Under the pieces are notes generated by a model. The model was not told where the DNA came from. It worked only from the letters and a program-made list of their open reading frames with translations, and did no database searches. Below, in pieces: positions 32,293-40,114 of a stretch of 40,114 nt of DNA. Position numbers and translations under genes: made by a program. The stretch spans positions 1 to 40,114 of the IMG/VR virus record IMGVR_UViG_3300045961_000189, one strand, 5' to 3'. Each line of letters opens with the position of its first letter. Position 1 is the first letter of the stretch. This stretch comes from a virus.

Positions 32293-33174
32293 CTATATCA
32301 TTTTTATTACTTGCTTGATTTTTGGGTCATCTGGTTTTAATTCTGCTAAAACACAAATGACTTCTGATACAGAATACATTTCTTGAAATGAAGTTGTTAC
32401 ATTATTCTTTGCATTAAAAGCTAACTCATATGCTCTAGTTAATGCTCTAAATATATCAACGTAGTTTCCATATATTTTAGTGAATGTCGAAAAACTATAT
32501 AAAGAAACTTTAGTTGCAGTCATTATATCTGTAATCTTCTTGATAAATGCTTCTCTATCGAGAGTTGTAATTGATTGAAATTCGTTCTCTAATAATCCAG
32601 CATATGCTCCTAACTTATTTGTAAGCTGAATATGTTTCCCCTCAAATGAAGATAGAAAATTGACAATTTTATCAACATCAAATTTATCAGTATTTAGTTT
32701 GAATATTCCCATAAAAGCATTTTTGTAATAATCATGTAGATATGTTTTCGTTATAGAAATAAATTGATTCAAATGTAAAGAAGAAGCCAAATGCATACAT
32801 TCGTGCATTGTTGTTGAAACTAACTTATCATTTGATGCAGTTCCAATTGGTGATATGTTATTATCAATAAGAATATAAACTTTCTTTTTATCCTGATGAT
32901 AGAAAGCCATTATAGCAGTTTCTTCAAATTCACCAAAAAATTTATGCCTTAGAAAACTGAATATTCCTTTACTTTTATAACAAGGAACAATCAAGTTTCT
33001 TTTTTTAACTAGATCATCAATTTCATTCGCTATATCAGAACCACGTCCTGACCTTTTAAATGCTTCTATAAAATTATCTCTTAAATTTATTGATGAATAT
33101 AATTTAACTCCATCAACAGTATCTACTACATCAAGGCTTACTGGTAGAGAAAATATTTCTTTAATTTTTTTCAT
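32293..33174 (-). CDS. Zinc-metalloprotease-like protein (HExxH)
   Basis: This 293-residue protein contains His124-Glu-Cys-Met-His128 in the segment TTMHECMHLASSLH, a zinc-protease active-site motif lying in a predicted helix after a strand (KKVYILIDNN), as in gluzincin-type peptidases. The third zinc ligand is not obvious; several Glu residues in later helices could serve. The rest is helical. It sits between the tape measure and terminase genes (gaps of 10 and 5 bp), so it is probably made late and may process a virion protein. It differs from the serine-type prohead protease of T4. Confidence 0.7.
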   Translation of the reverse strand: MKKIKEIFSLPVSLDVVDTVDGVKLYSSINLRDNFIEAFKRSGRGSDIANEIDDLVKKRNLIVPCYKSKGIFSFLRHKFFGEFEETAIMAFYHQDKKKVYILIDNNISPIGTASNDKLVSTTMHECMHLASSLHLNQFISITKTYLHDYYKNAFMGIFKLNTDKFDVDKIVNFLSSFEGKHIQLTNKLGAYAGLLENEFQSITTLDREAFIKKITDIMTATKVSLYSFSTFTKIYGNYVDIFRALTRAYELAFNAKNNVTTSFQEMYSVSEVICVLAELKPDDPKIKQVIKMI

Positions 33175-33179
33175 CTTAT

Positions 33180-34847
33180 TTACTCTCTAAAGAATTTTAA
33201 TGTGTCAATAAAATTACTTTCTCTTTTTGGATCTTCTATACTTTTCTTAGCATAATTTAAAATGTCTCTATCATTGAATCCAACTGTATCTTCTAACTCC
33301 ATATTTAATGCGACAATATCCAACATCTCTCTTGCGATATTTTCGTATTTTGGAGAATTTAGAAGCATTGGTGGATCATACTTTCTAACATAAAATGCTA
33401 CAGCAGCAGACATAGCTAAGTCGTCTGTACAACCTTTATCTGCTTGAACCTTTTCTCCCTTTGCAACAAGACCTGTTAATTCAAGAGCTAATCTTTCAGA
33501 TTTAACGCAGTTTGGAAATTGAGTTATATAAGAATACAATGCATCAATCATCAATGGTCTTGTTCTCATATTAGTTGATATACCAGGAAGTAAAGTATTA
33601 ACTCCTCTTTTTTCTTTGTATAACATGAAAGAATATTCGCTGGCATTCAAGTATTCAACAACTTGGTTTCCATATGAGTTTGATTCTATTATCAATATAC
33701 CTGGATACTCTGCTATTGCAACCTTTACAACCTTTTCAAAATCTAAGACTTTTAGTTTTCCTTGAAACTCCCAAACTTGATCTAGAGTTTCATAATCCCA
33801 TATTGTAATTGCTGACTTATCAACTCCATGTTCAGGAGCGGTGTCAACTCCAACCATATAAGTTCTTCCCGGTATTGGATCTGAAAACCTCCAGATTTCA
33901 CCACCGAATAGTTTAAGAACTTGAATTGGTTTTACAATTCCATCCTGCATCTTTTCAACTGTATCTGCCTCAAAGAATGAACCTTCAGAAGGCAAGAATT
34001 TAAGATCCAATTCCTGTGCAATCTTTCTAGGATCATTTCCAAACAATCTACATTGAGTTTGATACCACTCAGGATCATTTGCTAACTCTGGAATCATCTT
34101 CCAATGGATAACAAATGGTTCAAAAATATCATCCTTAGAAACAGACTTAATGTATTTTTCAAAATACCATTGACCAACTCCCATAGTTTTATTAGGAGTT
34201 GAAAGAACAACTGTTCCGTATGGAATACCATATTCTCTAGCAGCTTTTTGGTTAGTTGATAGAGCAGGAACAAGTGAAGTCCAAGCAGTATCAATGTGAT
34301 GAATGAACGCTGCTTCGTCAATAACTAGAAATGTAAGAGCCTTACCACGAAGGGTCTTATCTGGAGCATTTGGATTTACAGGAGAAGCATATACTTTACT
34401 TCCATTTGTAAGAATAAATGATTGCTCAGTCTTCTTTGCGAATCCTCTACTAACTATTCCTTTAGGAGGTTTCATCCAGTCTGGAAGTTTTTCTATCATT
34501 CCTCTGATAGCTCTAGCAAAGTCTGTAGCTTCTTTTCCATCCTTTGAAATAATTCCGATTACTACGTTATCATGAAAAACTGCTAACCATGCAGAATAGA
34601 CTTGAACAATTGTTGAGATTCCAATCTGACGACTCTTTAGGACTAGGCCATAATGTTTTTTCTCAATTAAATCAATAAGATCAAGTTGTTTACGATATGG
34701 TTTGAATTTTCTATCACCGCCGGGTAATTCCAAATATACAAAGGTCTTAGCGAAGTATATGAAATCATTTCGACATTTTAGAAACTCGGTTACATATTCG
34801 TTCGCTAATGTTTTTAAATGTGCGCTTATTTCTTTCTTTTTAGCCAT
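33180..34847 (-). CDS. Terminase large subunit
   Basis: This 555-residue protein has the T4 gp17-type order. The ATPase Walker A variant is in LKSRQIGIST (about 70-79), Walker B in LVIDEA (about 174-179), and motif III in VVLSTPNK (about 213-220). The nuclease half has Asp335 (GVDTAPEHG), Glu388 (LIIESNSYG) and Asp475-Asp476 (GCTDDLAMS) as metal ligands. The protein cuts and pumps DNA into the head. AAGGAG precedes ATG 34847. The leader before it carries GAGAACAAATAAATATAAGG. The small terminase subunit and the portal are not seen in this window. Confidence 0.96.
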   Translation of the reverse strand: MAKKKEISAHLKTLANEYVTEFLKCRNDFIYFAKTFVYLELPGGDRKFKPYRKQLDLIDLIEKKHYGLVLKSRQIGISTIVQVYSAWLAVFHDNVVIGIISKDGKEATDFARAIRGMIEKLPDWMKPPKGIVSRGFAKKTEQSFILTNGSKVYASPVNPNAPDKTLRGKALTFLVIDEAAFIHHIDTAWTSLVPALSTNQKAAREYGIPYGTVVLSTPNKTMGVGQWYFEKYIKSVSKDDIFEPFVIHWKMIPELANDPEWYQTQCRLFGNDPRKIAQELDLKFLPSEGSFFEADTVEKMQDGIVKPIQVLKLFGGEIWRFSDPIPGRTYMVGVDTAPEHGVDKSAITIWDYETLDQVWEFQGKLKVLDFEKVVKVAIAEYPGILIIESNSYGNQVVEYLNASEYSFMLYKEKRGVNTLLPGISTNMRTRPLMIDALYSYITQFPNCVKSERLALELTGLVAKGEKVQADKGCTDDLAMSAAVAFYVRKYDPPMLLNSPKYENIAREMLDIVALNMELEDTVGFNDRDILNYAKKSIEDPKRESNFIDTLKFFRE

Positions 34848-34860
34848 TGGACTCCTTATA

Positions 34861-34874
34861 TTTATTTGTTCTCA
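34861..34874 (-). promoter_or_regulatory. GAACAAA leader element upstream of terminase
   Basis: On the minus strand TGAGAACAAATAAA lies about 14 bases before ATG 34847, in the 36-bp gap between hub and terminase genes. It is one of six copies of the RGAACAAA motif found upstream of genes in the window. It is too close to the start codon to be the -10 of that gene, so an RNA leader role fits better here. Confidence 0.35.
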
Positions 34875-34883
34875 GTTTAAAAC

Positions 34884-36164
34884 TTATTCCAAAGTTCTAT
34901 TGGTTCTAATTAGTGTTAGTTTAGCGTTCGATTCAAACTCTCTCTTTCCTCGTTGAAAAGATAAATCAGTTGAAGATAAAATATATCTCCCCTGAAAATC
35001 TTTCATATTATCAATAAGACTAAAGAACCCTATTGAATCTCCGGTATTTAAAAGCGGCAATAGAAAAACATTTCTTTCTAATGATATAACTATGCTTGAT
35101 AGATCAGATAAAATTCTAGACCAATTTGCATTTATATGTGTTTGAGTTTCTTCGTAACCAGTATGATCTTTAAAGAAAGCTATTCTACTATCAGTTTTCA
35201 ATGTTTCTTTATCATAGTAAATTGTCTTTCCCATATAACCAATTCCATAATCCCTTGCAAAAGTTTCAGTTGTTATATCTAATTTATGATATAGTTTATT
35301 ACTTGGTTTAACAATATGGATCATTCTTGGACCAAAGATACTAAAGGCTGTATTTCCCTTATAATTTGTTTCTATATTTCGATATGTATAATAGAGATAG
35401 CTTCCTGCTTCAGATTTCCCAGTAGATTCTTTAAACAATTCTTCTGCTCCAGAACCAGATGCTAACTGTCTAATTATTGCCAGGTTAGATGTTTTAACTC
35501 TGGATGTTAAATTTTTTACATATATTTTTGGTTGTGGTTTATCTTGTAAACATAAGAAAGAAGACATTCCATTAAACAATCCAAATGTCTTATCAAGATA
35601 CCTTAAAGCCTGATAGAACGTCATAGGAGGGATTAACACCTGATCTATGACTTCCGTATTGGCTCCATTAGAATCGTAGTCTAGGGTAGCTCCTAGACGC
35701 CTTGCCAGATCATTTATAACAGATTGCAAGGTCATTCCTATATAAACACCATTGACATAAGTATTCATTAGTTTAAATGGTTCTTTACATACAGTTGTTA
35801 TTTGAACTGCACTTCTATCTTTCATTGTTGTTTGAGAATTCATTTGGCTTTTCATTTCAATATCATACTGTGCAGAAACATACATTAAATCCATTTCTAT
35901 TTGTTCGTCGGGAACTCCAGGTGCTGTATCTTGAAAATGTCTTATTGTGAATTTTAATGGAGTCTGTCCATATATTTTATTTAGAATCAAATCATTAGGA
36001 TCAACAAATAATGTAATGATTACACTAACATATGGGATTTCTATAGAGGACATTATATTAACTTGCATTATATCGCTAGATAAGTCTATATCCTCAATTT
36101 TTAACTCAAAGTCATATGTTCGGGATGGCACCCAACTTCTTTCGACTTCATCATCTGATCCCAT
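34884..36164 (-). CDS. Baseplate hub protein, gp27-like
   Basis: The start is ATG 36164 with GGAGAGG 8 bases upstream; the TTG at 36200 in the same frame lies next to the terminator hairpin and is rejected. The 426-residue protein has an N-terminal beta-barrel-like part (about 15-130) and the segment LQSVINDLARRLGATLDYDS followed by IPPMTFYQALRYLDKTFGLF, typical of gp27/VgrG-type hub proteins. The C-terminal part is another barrel-like region with the strand GRYILSSTDLSFQRGKREF. It forms the hub that links baseplate and tube. GGAACAAAATATA lies in its leader. Confidence 0.8.
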   Translation of the reverse strand: MGSDDEVERSWVPSRTYDFELKIEDIDLSSDIMQVNIMSSIEIPYVSVIITLFVDPNDLILNKIYGQTPLKFTIRHFQDTAPGVPDEQIEMDLMYVSAQYDIEMKSQMNSQTTMKDRSAVQITTVCKEPFKLMNTYVNGVYIGMTLQSVINDLARRLGATLDYDSNGANTEVIDQVLIPPMTFYQALRYLDKTFGLFNGMSSFLCLQDKPQPKIYVKNLTSRVKTSNLAIIRQLASGSGAEELFKESTGKSEAGSYLYYTYRNIETNYKGNTAFSIFGPRMIHIVKPSNKLYHKLDITTETFARDYGIGYMGKTIYYDKETLKTDSRIAFFKDHTGYEETQTHINANWSRILSDLSSIVISLERNVFLLPLLNTGDSIGFFSLIDNMKDFQGRYILSSTDLSFQRGKREFESNAKLTLIRTNRTLE

Positions 36165-36186
36165 ATTAAAAACCTCTCCAGTTTTT

Positions 36187-36199
36187 ATATTTTGTTCCA
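36187..36199 (-). promoter_or_regulatory. GAACAAA leader element upstream of hub gene
   Basis: On the minus strand GGAACAAAATATA lies 23 bases before ATG 36164, just after the terminator at 36202-36241. It is one of the six copies of the RGAACAAA motif; its place directly after a terminator suggests that transcription or RNA processing restarts here. Confidence 0.4.
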
Positions 36200-36201
36200 A
36201 A

Positions 36202-36241
36202 AAAAATTAGGGGTTGTAGTTTATTTCAACCCCTAATTTTT
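36202..36241 (-). terminator. Rho-independent terminator
   Basis: A 15-bp inverted repeat (core AGGGGTTG with CAACCCCT) encloses a 10-base loop, and in the minus direction a run of eight T follows. It ends the minus-strand transcript of the 37165-36251 gene and separates it from the hub gene. Confidence 0.9.
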
Positions 36242-36250
36242 CTAACTATT

Positions 36251-37165
36251 CTAATACCTTTCGATAGCTTTTAGAGTATCCAACATTCTTTGTGGAATAA
36301 CAAGCACTGATTCAGCAGCGTTTTCCATCATTCTTCTTACATTAATGTTTGGATGCATACTTGCATATTTGATAATAGAAACAAACATTTGCCAAGAGGT
36401 TGGTAAGCTACCAGCTGGATTTCCAACTGTCATTTCTTGAAGTATAGCTTTAACATCGTCTGCTTTTCTTTTTCCAATACTTTCAAGAACATCCAGCGTT
36501 CCAAGCATTTGTTCTTCTGTTAATCTGGTATTAAAACTGTTTCTTATAACGTCTGTAATATTTTCTCTAAAACTGGTCACATATGCAGTTACTGATTCTC
36601 TAACAGTTGTATCTACAGATGCTAGATGAACCATTCGCATTTCTCCAAGTTTAAATCCATAAATAAGACGTTGAGTATCATGCATAAAAGATATACCATA
36701 AGATACACTTGCAGCCTTTGTTCCATTGTAGCCATTCTGAACAATAATACAAGGAAGAACATCCCCAGCTTCACGAACTTCTACCGTGCTTGATAGAAGA
36801 ATATCATTTCGAAATTTCGATAGATCGAAAGTAAGATTTGGATATTCATGTGATACCTCTAGTGAGCCAGAAATGATGGACTGTTTAATAGAATTAACAA
36901 GAGTTTGATTTCCAACAAACTGATACTCTTCTGATACTTTTCCTATGTACAAATATTCTGTCATTCCATCTCGTTTTGAGAATACTGCAATTACAGGAAT
37001 TATTGTTCCATCTGTTTGATGAGGTGGTTCTGGATCTTCTTCAACAAAACCACATTGTGCTTGTCTATAAATAACCTCCGAATAAATATCTGAGTATGAG
37101 TACAACCCTTTGTAGGCTCCGGATATATTCAACCCCATTGCTTGTGCTCTTTCACGAAAACTCAT
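36251..37165 (-). CDS. Hypothetical protein
   Basis: This 304-residue protein has no recognised family with certainty. The middle has a strand-turn region (PCIIVQNGYNGTKAASVSYG) and a His/Leu-rich segment, followed by a helical C-terminal third (RLTEEQMLGTLDVLESIG). The NGYNGT phrase faintly recalls phage and plasmid DUF932-type proteins, but this is not enough for a call. Its ATG overlaps the stop of the upstream gene (ATGA), and a terminator follows, so it ends an operon that also holds the methyltransferase-like gene. Confidence 0.75.
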   Translation of the reverse strand: MSFRERAQAMGLNISGAYKGLYSYSDIYSEVIYRQAQCGFVEEDPEPPHQTDGTIIPVIAVFSKRDGMTEYLYIGKVSEEYQFVGNQTLVNSIKQSIISGSLEVSHEYPNLTFDLSKFRNDILLSSTVEVREAGDVLPCIIVQNGYNGTKAASVSYGISFMHDTQRLIYGFKLGEMRMVHLASVDTTVRESVTAYVTSFRENITDVIRNSFNTRLTEEQMLGTLDVLESIGKRKADDVKAILQEMTVGNPAGSLPTSWQMFVSIIKYASMHPNINVRRMMENAAESVLVIPQRMLDTLKAIERY

Positions 37166-37581
37166 TCTTTCACCTCAAAATTTTTTAGTCCTTTAATTAT
37201 TCCTTCTCTAACCGAATATTTAATCAACTCTTTAAACATATTGTTATCCATATTATATATTTCAGAAAAAGATCTTGCAGCCATTTCAGAAGCTATATCT
37301 ATAATTTCTGATATATCACTTTTAAAAAACATTCCATCAGAACCAGATACTCTAAGACTATGTTTGTGTGAACCTTGTTGTATTGCTGTAACTATAGCTT
37401 CATCCCTCTTTATACCGGGGATATTAGAAAATTCTCCATTACGGTCTTTTATTACCGCAATCTTGTTTCCCTTAACTAAAATTACAGCATCAGCTACTTG
37501 TATAGCTCCTAGTTCAACAGAATCTTTATAATAAGTATGATCATGATTATGAGTTGTATGTGTGTGAGATCCTATATTCAT
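37162..37581 (-). CDS. Hypothetical protein with His-rich N-terminus
   Basis: This 139-residue protein begins with a His cluster (HTHTTHNHDHTYY) that could bind metal, followed by a small beta-rich domain with KGNKIAVIKDRNG and a C-terminal helix. No family is recognised. It overlaps the downstream gene by 4 bases (ATGA) and shares one base with the upstream methyltransferase-like gene (TAATG), so all three are translated together. Confidence 0.7.
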   Translation of the reverse strand: MNIGSHTHTTHNHDHTYYKDSVELGAIQVADAVILVKGNKIAVIKDRNGEFSNIPGIKRDEAIVTAIQQGSHKHSLRVSGSDGMFFKSDISEIIDIASEMAARSFSEIYNMDNNMFKELIKYSVREGIIKGLKNFEVKE

Positions 37582-38195
37582 TATACCCTCTCAAATATTG
37601 CCCTCAAATAAATATCCCTGCCATCAAATTTAAATGGTTCTATATTAACTGTTTTAAATCGTTTTTCTAATCTAAAGAATTTATCTAAACGATCTACAGT
37701 CCAAATAGATGCATGAGGGCAAGAAGGTTCATTTAAAAGTTCTGTTGTTAAAACAATATTATGTGCTTCGAAAACTTTTGAGTCTACATTTTCATTCAAT
37801 ATCATTTCTGCTAATTTTCTATAATTGGGAACGATAATGTCAAGACCAGATCCTGGATCTGTTACTGTTGATAGCAAATATATAAAAAATAAAACTTTAT
37901 CAAATGGAACATGCTCAAGAAAACGATAGATTGTTACTACATCAAACTTTATTATAGTTCTGGAAAGAAAATCGTATATATCTGCTTGACAATAGTATTC
38001 TACATTTCTTTTTGATGAATCTATTGTATCTCTCCAATATAACCAATTTCTTTCAATTTCATGTGAAAGGGTATTACTATAATAAGAAGAGTCTAAATTA
38101 ACAAGAAACGCCTTATCTGGTTTTCCGTTAATATCAAACAATGGTTTTAGTTTTCCACCTGCTAAATTCAAAACTGTTATTGGATATGTTGGCAT
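37581..38195 (-). CDS. Class I SAM-dependent methyltransferase-like protein
   Basis: This 204-residue protein begins with TVLNLAGGK, close to the glycine-rich SAM loop, then FLVNLDSSYY with an acidic residue at the expected place for binding the ribose. Later segments are FDVVTIYRFLEHVPFDKV and DIIVPNYRKLA, resembling the 'fD.v....vLeHv' and 'l.i.vPn' strands of class I methyltransferases. The SAM loop is not canonical (GxGxG is reduced), so activity is not certain. The target is unknown. GAGG precedes ATG 38195. Confidence 0.7.
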   Translation of the reverse strand: MPTYPITVLNLAGGKLKPLFDINGKPDKAFLVNLDSSYYSNTLSHEIERNWLYWRDTIDSSKRNVEYYCQADIYDFLSRTIIKFDVVTIYRFLEHVPFDKVLFFIYLLSTVTDPGSGLDIIVPNYRKLAEMILNENVDSKVFEAHNIVLTTELLNEPSCPHASIWTVDRLDKFFRLEKRFKTVNIEPFKFDGRDIYLRAIFERV

Positions 38196-38196
38196 T

Positions 38197-38931
38197 TTAC
38201 CTCACATTCTCAAACACGATGCTTTTCGTGAATGGTTCTATGTAGTGTTTAAAGTAAAAATCTTTATCAATATCATTTGTATCTATAATCTTTAAAACAT
38301 TTTCTGATACTTCCATTTCACCATACTCTTTTAATATAACTTTAAATTTTCCATTATGTGCTGGAATTCCAAATAGCTTTCCATTTGGTGAAGTATAAAA
38401 TGAAATTTTTATTCTGTGTAATTGACTGAATATTCTTTCTTTATTTGAGTATCGTATTTCACATATTTGCCTGTATATACTATCTAACTCAGAATATTTA
38501 TGTGATACTCCTTTAACTGTAATCTCCTTTGTGTGAGTATCCATCGCAAGATATTTATTTCTTTCAATTGAACAAATGAAGATTACAAATTGTGATCTTA
38601 GGTCAAGAGGAAGGGATTGCAGATTTCTATAAAGAAGGGTTCGTTTTGTTATAAAACCATCATATTGTCTTAGAATTAATTCATCTTCTTTTACATTGTT
38701 TCTAAGAAGATATTCATCAATTATTGATCGAGTTGTTTCTCTCAATTTACTTGTTAAATCTGGGTTGTTTTTCATCAGCTTGCCGATATAAATATTTCTT
38801 TCTTGTTTGTTTGTTTCATCGACTCCGGATAAATTATACCCTAGCTTCTTCATTATATTGTAGTGGCAAGCTGAAAGATCATACGAATATACATCTCTCA
38901 TTATTACTGGGTATTTATTATTTATTTTCAT
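38197..38931 (-). CDS. Hypothetical protein with polymerase-palm-like motifs
   Basis: No family is recognised with certainty for this 244-residue protein. The N-terminal part has YSYDLSACHYNIMKKLG (Asp18, Tyr24), which resembles motif A of family B DNA polymerases (DxxSLYPSI-like). This is followed by a basic helix (about 42-54), a TTRSIIDEYL helix and LILRQYDGFI with Asp91, where motif C would be expected. The order and spacing are compressed compared with a real polymerase, and a second catalytic Asp in motif C is missing. The C-terminal half is beta-rich. The leader has only a weak binding site. The polymerase link is a hypothesis. Confidence 0.6.
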   Translation of the reverse strand: MKINNKYPVIMRDVYSYDLSACHYNIMKKLGYNLSGVDETNKQERNIYIGKLMKNNPDLTSKLRETTRSIIDEYLLRNNVKEDELILRQYDGFITKRTLLYRNLQSLPLDLRSQFVIFICSIERNKYLAMDTHTKEITVKGVSHKYSELDSIYRQICEIRYSNKERIFSQLHRIKISFYTSPNGKLFGIPAHNGKFKVILKEYGEMEVSENVLKIIDTNDIDKDFYFKHYIEPFTKSIVFENVR

Positions 38932-38949
38932 AAATTATCCAGATTGAGA

Positions 38950-38972
38950 GGGGAGTGAAAAAATCACTCCCC
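38950..38972. terminator. Hairpin, possible terminator
   Basis: A perfect 9-bp stem (GGGGAGTGA with TCACTCCCC) encloses a 5-base A/T loop in the 49-bp gap between two minus-strand genes. The minus-side tail is TCTCAATC, which is only weakly T-rich, so termination may be partial. Confidence 0.6.
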
Positions 38973-38980
38973 TTCTTAAG

Positions 38981-39739
38981 CTATTTCAATAACTCGGTTA
39001 TAACAAAATCTACTTGAAGATGATGATTAACATCCATAATATCTTCTTGTTTTCCGACTAACCATTTGATTGCATCACCAACTGTATTTAAACCATCAAT
39101 TACTTTTGTGCTTTGCTTATATAAAAGCATAAGAGTTTCTTTATTAAGCTCAGAACTCATTTTAGCTGGAATGTCATATGGACATTGTTCAGCTTCAAAG
39201 AAATCATCACTTCTCTTTACTTTCTTTGTTATATAAGGAACCAATACGCCATCATGTAGCTGACACAATGTAACGATTAGCCCAGTTCTAATTATATAAT
39301 TTTTTAACAAGCATCTAAAAGATTCACCTACATATTCTTGAACAACTCCGAACCCGTGCTTGTAAGGATCCATCTTTATTCCAGGTAGATCGACAATTGG
39401 ATGCACATCAGCATCTTCAAACATCTTCAATTCTCTTGTATCTCCAACTCCGGTTGCAACTGTAAATACAAGAGTTTTAGATGAATCAACTCCTTTCAAT
39501 GACAATCTTACACGATTAATATTTGTAAATTTTTCATGATTTCTTTCAAACCATTCTGTCAAATTTGCAACTGGAATGAAATTTTTTACAGTTGTTGAAA
39601 CAGAAGATGTTGTCGCTACAGGTGCTGTTTCTTCAACAGGTGCTTCTGGTTCTACTTTAGGAAGATCAAGTTGTTCTTCCGAAACCATTGGTGGAGTTGT
39701 TCTTTGTGATCTAATCATCGAAGCTAGATTTTCATTCAT
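38981..39739 (-). CDS. Hypothetical protein with Pro/Thr-rich N-terminus
   Basis: This 252-residue protein has a disordered N-terminal region (about 1-50, rich in Pro, Glu, Thr and Val) followed by a folded domain with mixed strands and helices (LTEWFERNHEKFTNINRVRLSL and beyond) and a C-terminal helix. No family is recognised. An AAGGAG lies about 12 bases before ATG 39739, rather far, so the exact start is less certain. A hairpin follows the gene. Confidence 0.7.
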   Translation of the reverse strand: MNENLASMIRSQRTTPPMVSEEQLDLPKVEPEAPVEETAPVATTSSVSTTVKNFIPVANLTEWFERNHEKFTNINRVRLSLKGVDSSKTLVFTVATGVGDTRELKMFEDADVHPIVDLPGIKMDPYKHGFGVVQEYVGESFRCLLKNYIIRTGLIVTLCQLHDGVLVPYITKKVKRSDDFFEAEQCPYDIPAKMSSELNKETLMLLYKQSTKVIDGLNTVGDAIKWLVGKQEDIMDVNHHLQVDFVITELLK

Positions 39740-39755
39740 TAGCTCAGGGTCTCCT

Positions 39756-40114
39756 TTATTCTTCGCAGGACTCTTTCCATTTCTTCATGTCCTCTGCGGC
39801 ATTATTTCTCCATTGATTTGTGTTAATGTTTGTATATGCTTCAAGCGCAGAACCTGCTAGAGCGAATATTTTAATAAGCTCTTCGTAAGCTGCAACTGGA
39901 GCTGTTCCATCATCTTGCCCAGCCTCTCTACAAGATACGAGCCAAGGAGGCATTTCTTTTGTCCATTTTCCAGAATATGCTGAATTTGCTTTGTCTAAAT
40001 AGTGTTGAATAATCAAAAGAAAACTGGCTAGATTTAAAGAGTTTAATTGACCATATTCTCCAAATACCATTTTCTCATATTGTCGTTCTTTCAGATATAG
40101 TTGAACTACTTCGT
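39756..40114 (-). CDS. Hypothetical protein, 5' end cut by the window edge
   Basis: The frame stays open from the ATG at 40070 upstream to the right end of the window, where it codes for the coherent segment VVQLYLKERQYEKMVFGEYG. The ATG at 40070 has no good binding site, so it is probably internal and the real start lies outside. The visible 118 residues include LASFLLIIQHYLDKA, a Trp/Pro segment KEMPPWLVSC, and an Ala/Leu-rich helix. No family is recognised; similar short proteins of large phages are usually unnamed. Confidence 0.7.
   Translation of the reverse strand, partial: EVVQLYLKERQYEKMVFGEYGQLNSLNLASFLLIIQHYLDKANSAYSGKWTKEMPPWLVSCREAGQDDGTAPVAAYEELIKIFALAGSALEAYTNINTNQWRNNAAEDMKKWKESCEE

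Noticed and set aside
37142-37531. Plus-strand ORF of 129 codons opposite the His-rich protein gene
   Set aside because: It lies antisense to a tightly coupled operon and has no binding site.
39756-40070. Complete gene starting at ATG 40070
   Set aside because: The frame continues without stop to the right edge, the upstream residues look like real protein, and no good binding site precedes the ATG.

Overview
This window is part of the genome of a large, AT-rich tailed bacteriophage with a contractile tail (myovirus morphology). The diagnostic genes are a tail sheath, a tail tube, a gp25-like and a gp6/J-like baseplate wedge protein, a gp27-like hub protein, a roughly 1,000-residue tape measure protein and a T4 gp17-type large terminase. 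Genes are tightly packed and use strong GGAGG-type ribosome binding sites. TTG and GTG starts occur, and all three stop codons are used normally, so the code is standard. The host cannot be named from the sequence. Portal and capsid genes are not in the window, and both edge genes are cut.

Layout. (1) 1-10139, plus strand: a cut gene, a DUF5675 protein and a holin-like membrane protein (possible lysis pair), a small membrane protein with a four-cysteine tail, an HD-domain hydrolase, then baseplate-to-fibre genes and two large adhesins. The adhesins carry RCC1-like and PQQ-like beta-propeller repeats, jelly-roll-like domains and poly-serine linkers. (2) 10243-11454: a metallophosphoesterase ending at a perfect hairpin terminator. 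(3) 11502-13931: accessory stretch, mostly minus strand, with visibly higher GC. It holds small membrane and zinc-ribbon proteins, a tRNA-Tyr with a very short D arm, and one plus-strand gene (12637). (4) 14070-16832, plus: a structural protein and the tail sheath. (5) 16889-19249, minus: a four-gene cassette (membrane protein, radical SAM enzyme, a protein starting with the DFVTNSSSS-type motif, and an unknown) sitting between sheath and tube. (6) 19386-28042, plus: tail tube, two more members of the four-cysteine membrane family, a gp26-like baseplate/chaperone gene with a probable +1 frameshift extension, gp25-like, gp6-like and other structural genes. (7) 28043-40114, minus: structural protein, tape measure, HExxH metalloprotease-like protein, terminase, hub, then unknowns including a methyltransferase-like and a possibly polymerase-like protein.

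The structural genes together build the tail and baseplate. The adhesins probably recognise the host, and the terminase packages DNA. All three divergent gene junctions contain the same 19-bp AT element, probably a phage promoter (possibly acting both ways). The most promising unusual items are the three-paralog membrane/cysteine-hairpin family, the TTT_TTT_CGC frameshift site, the radical SAM cassette, and the divergent-junction element.
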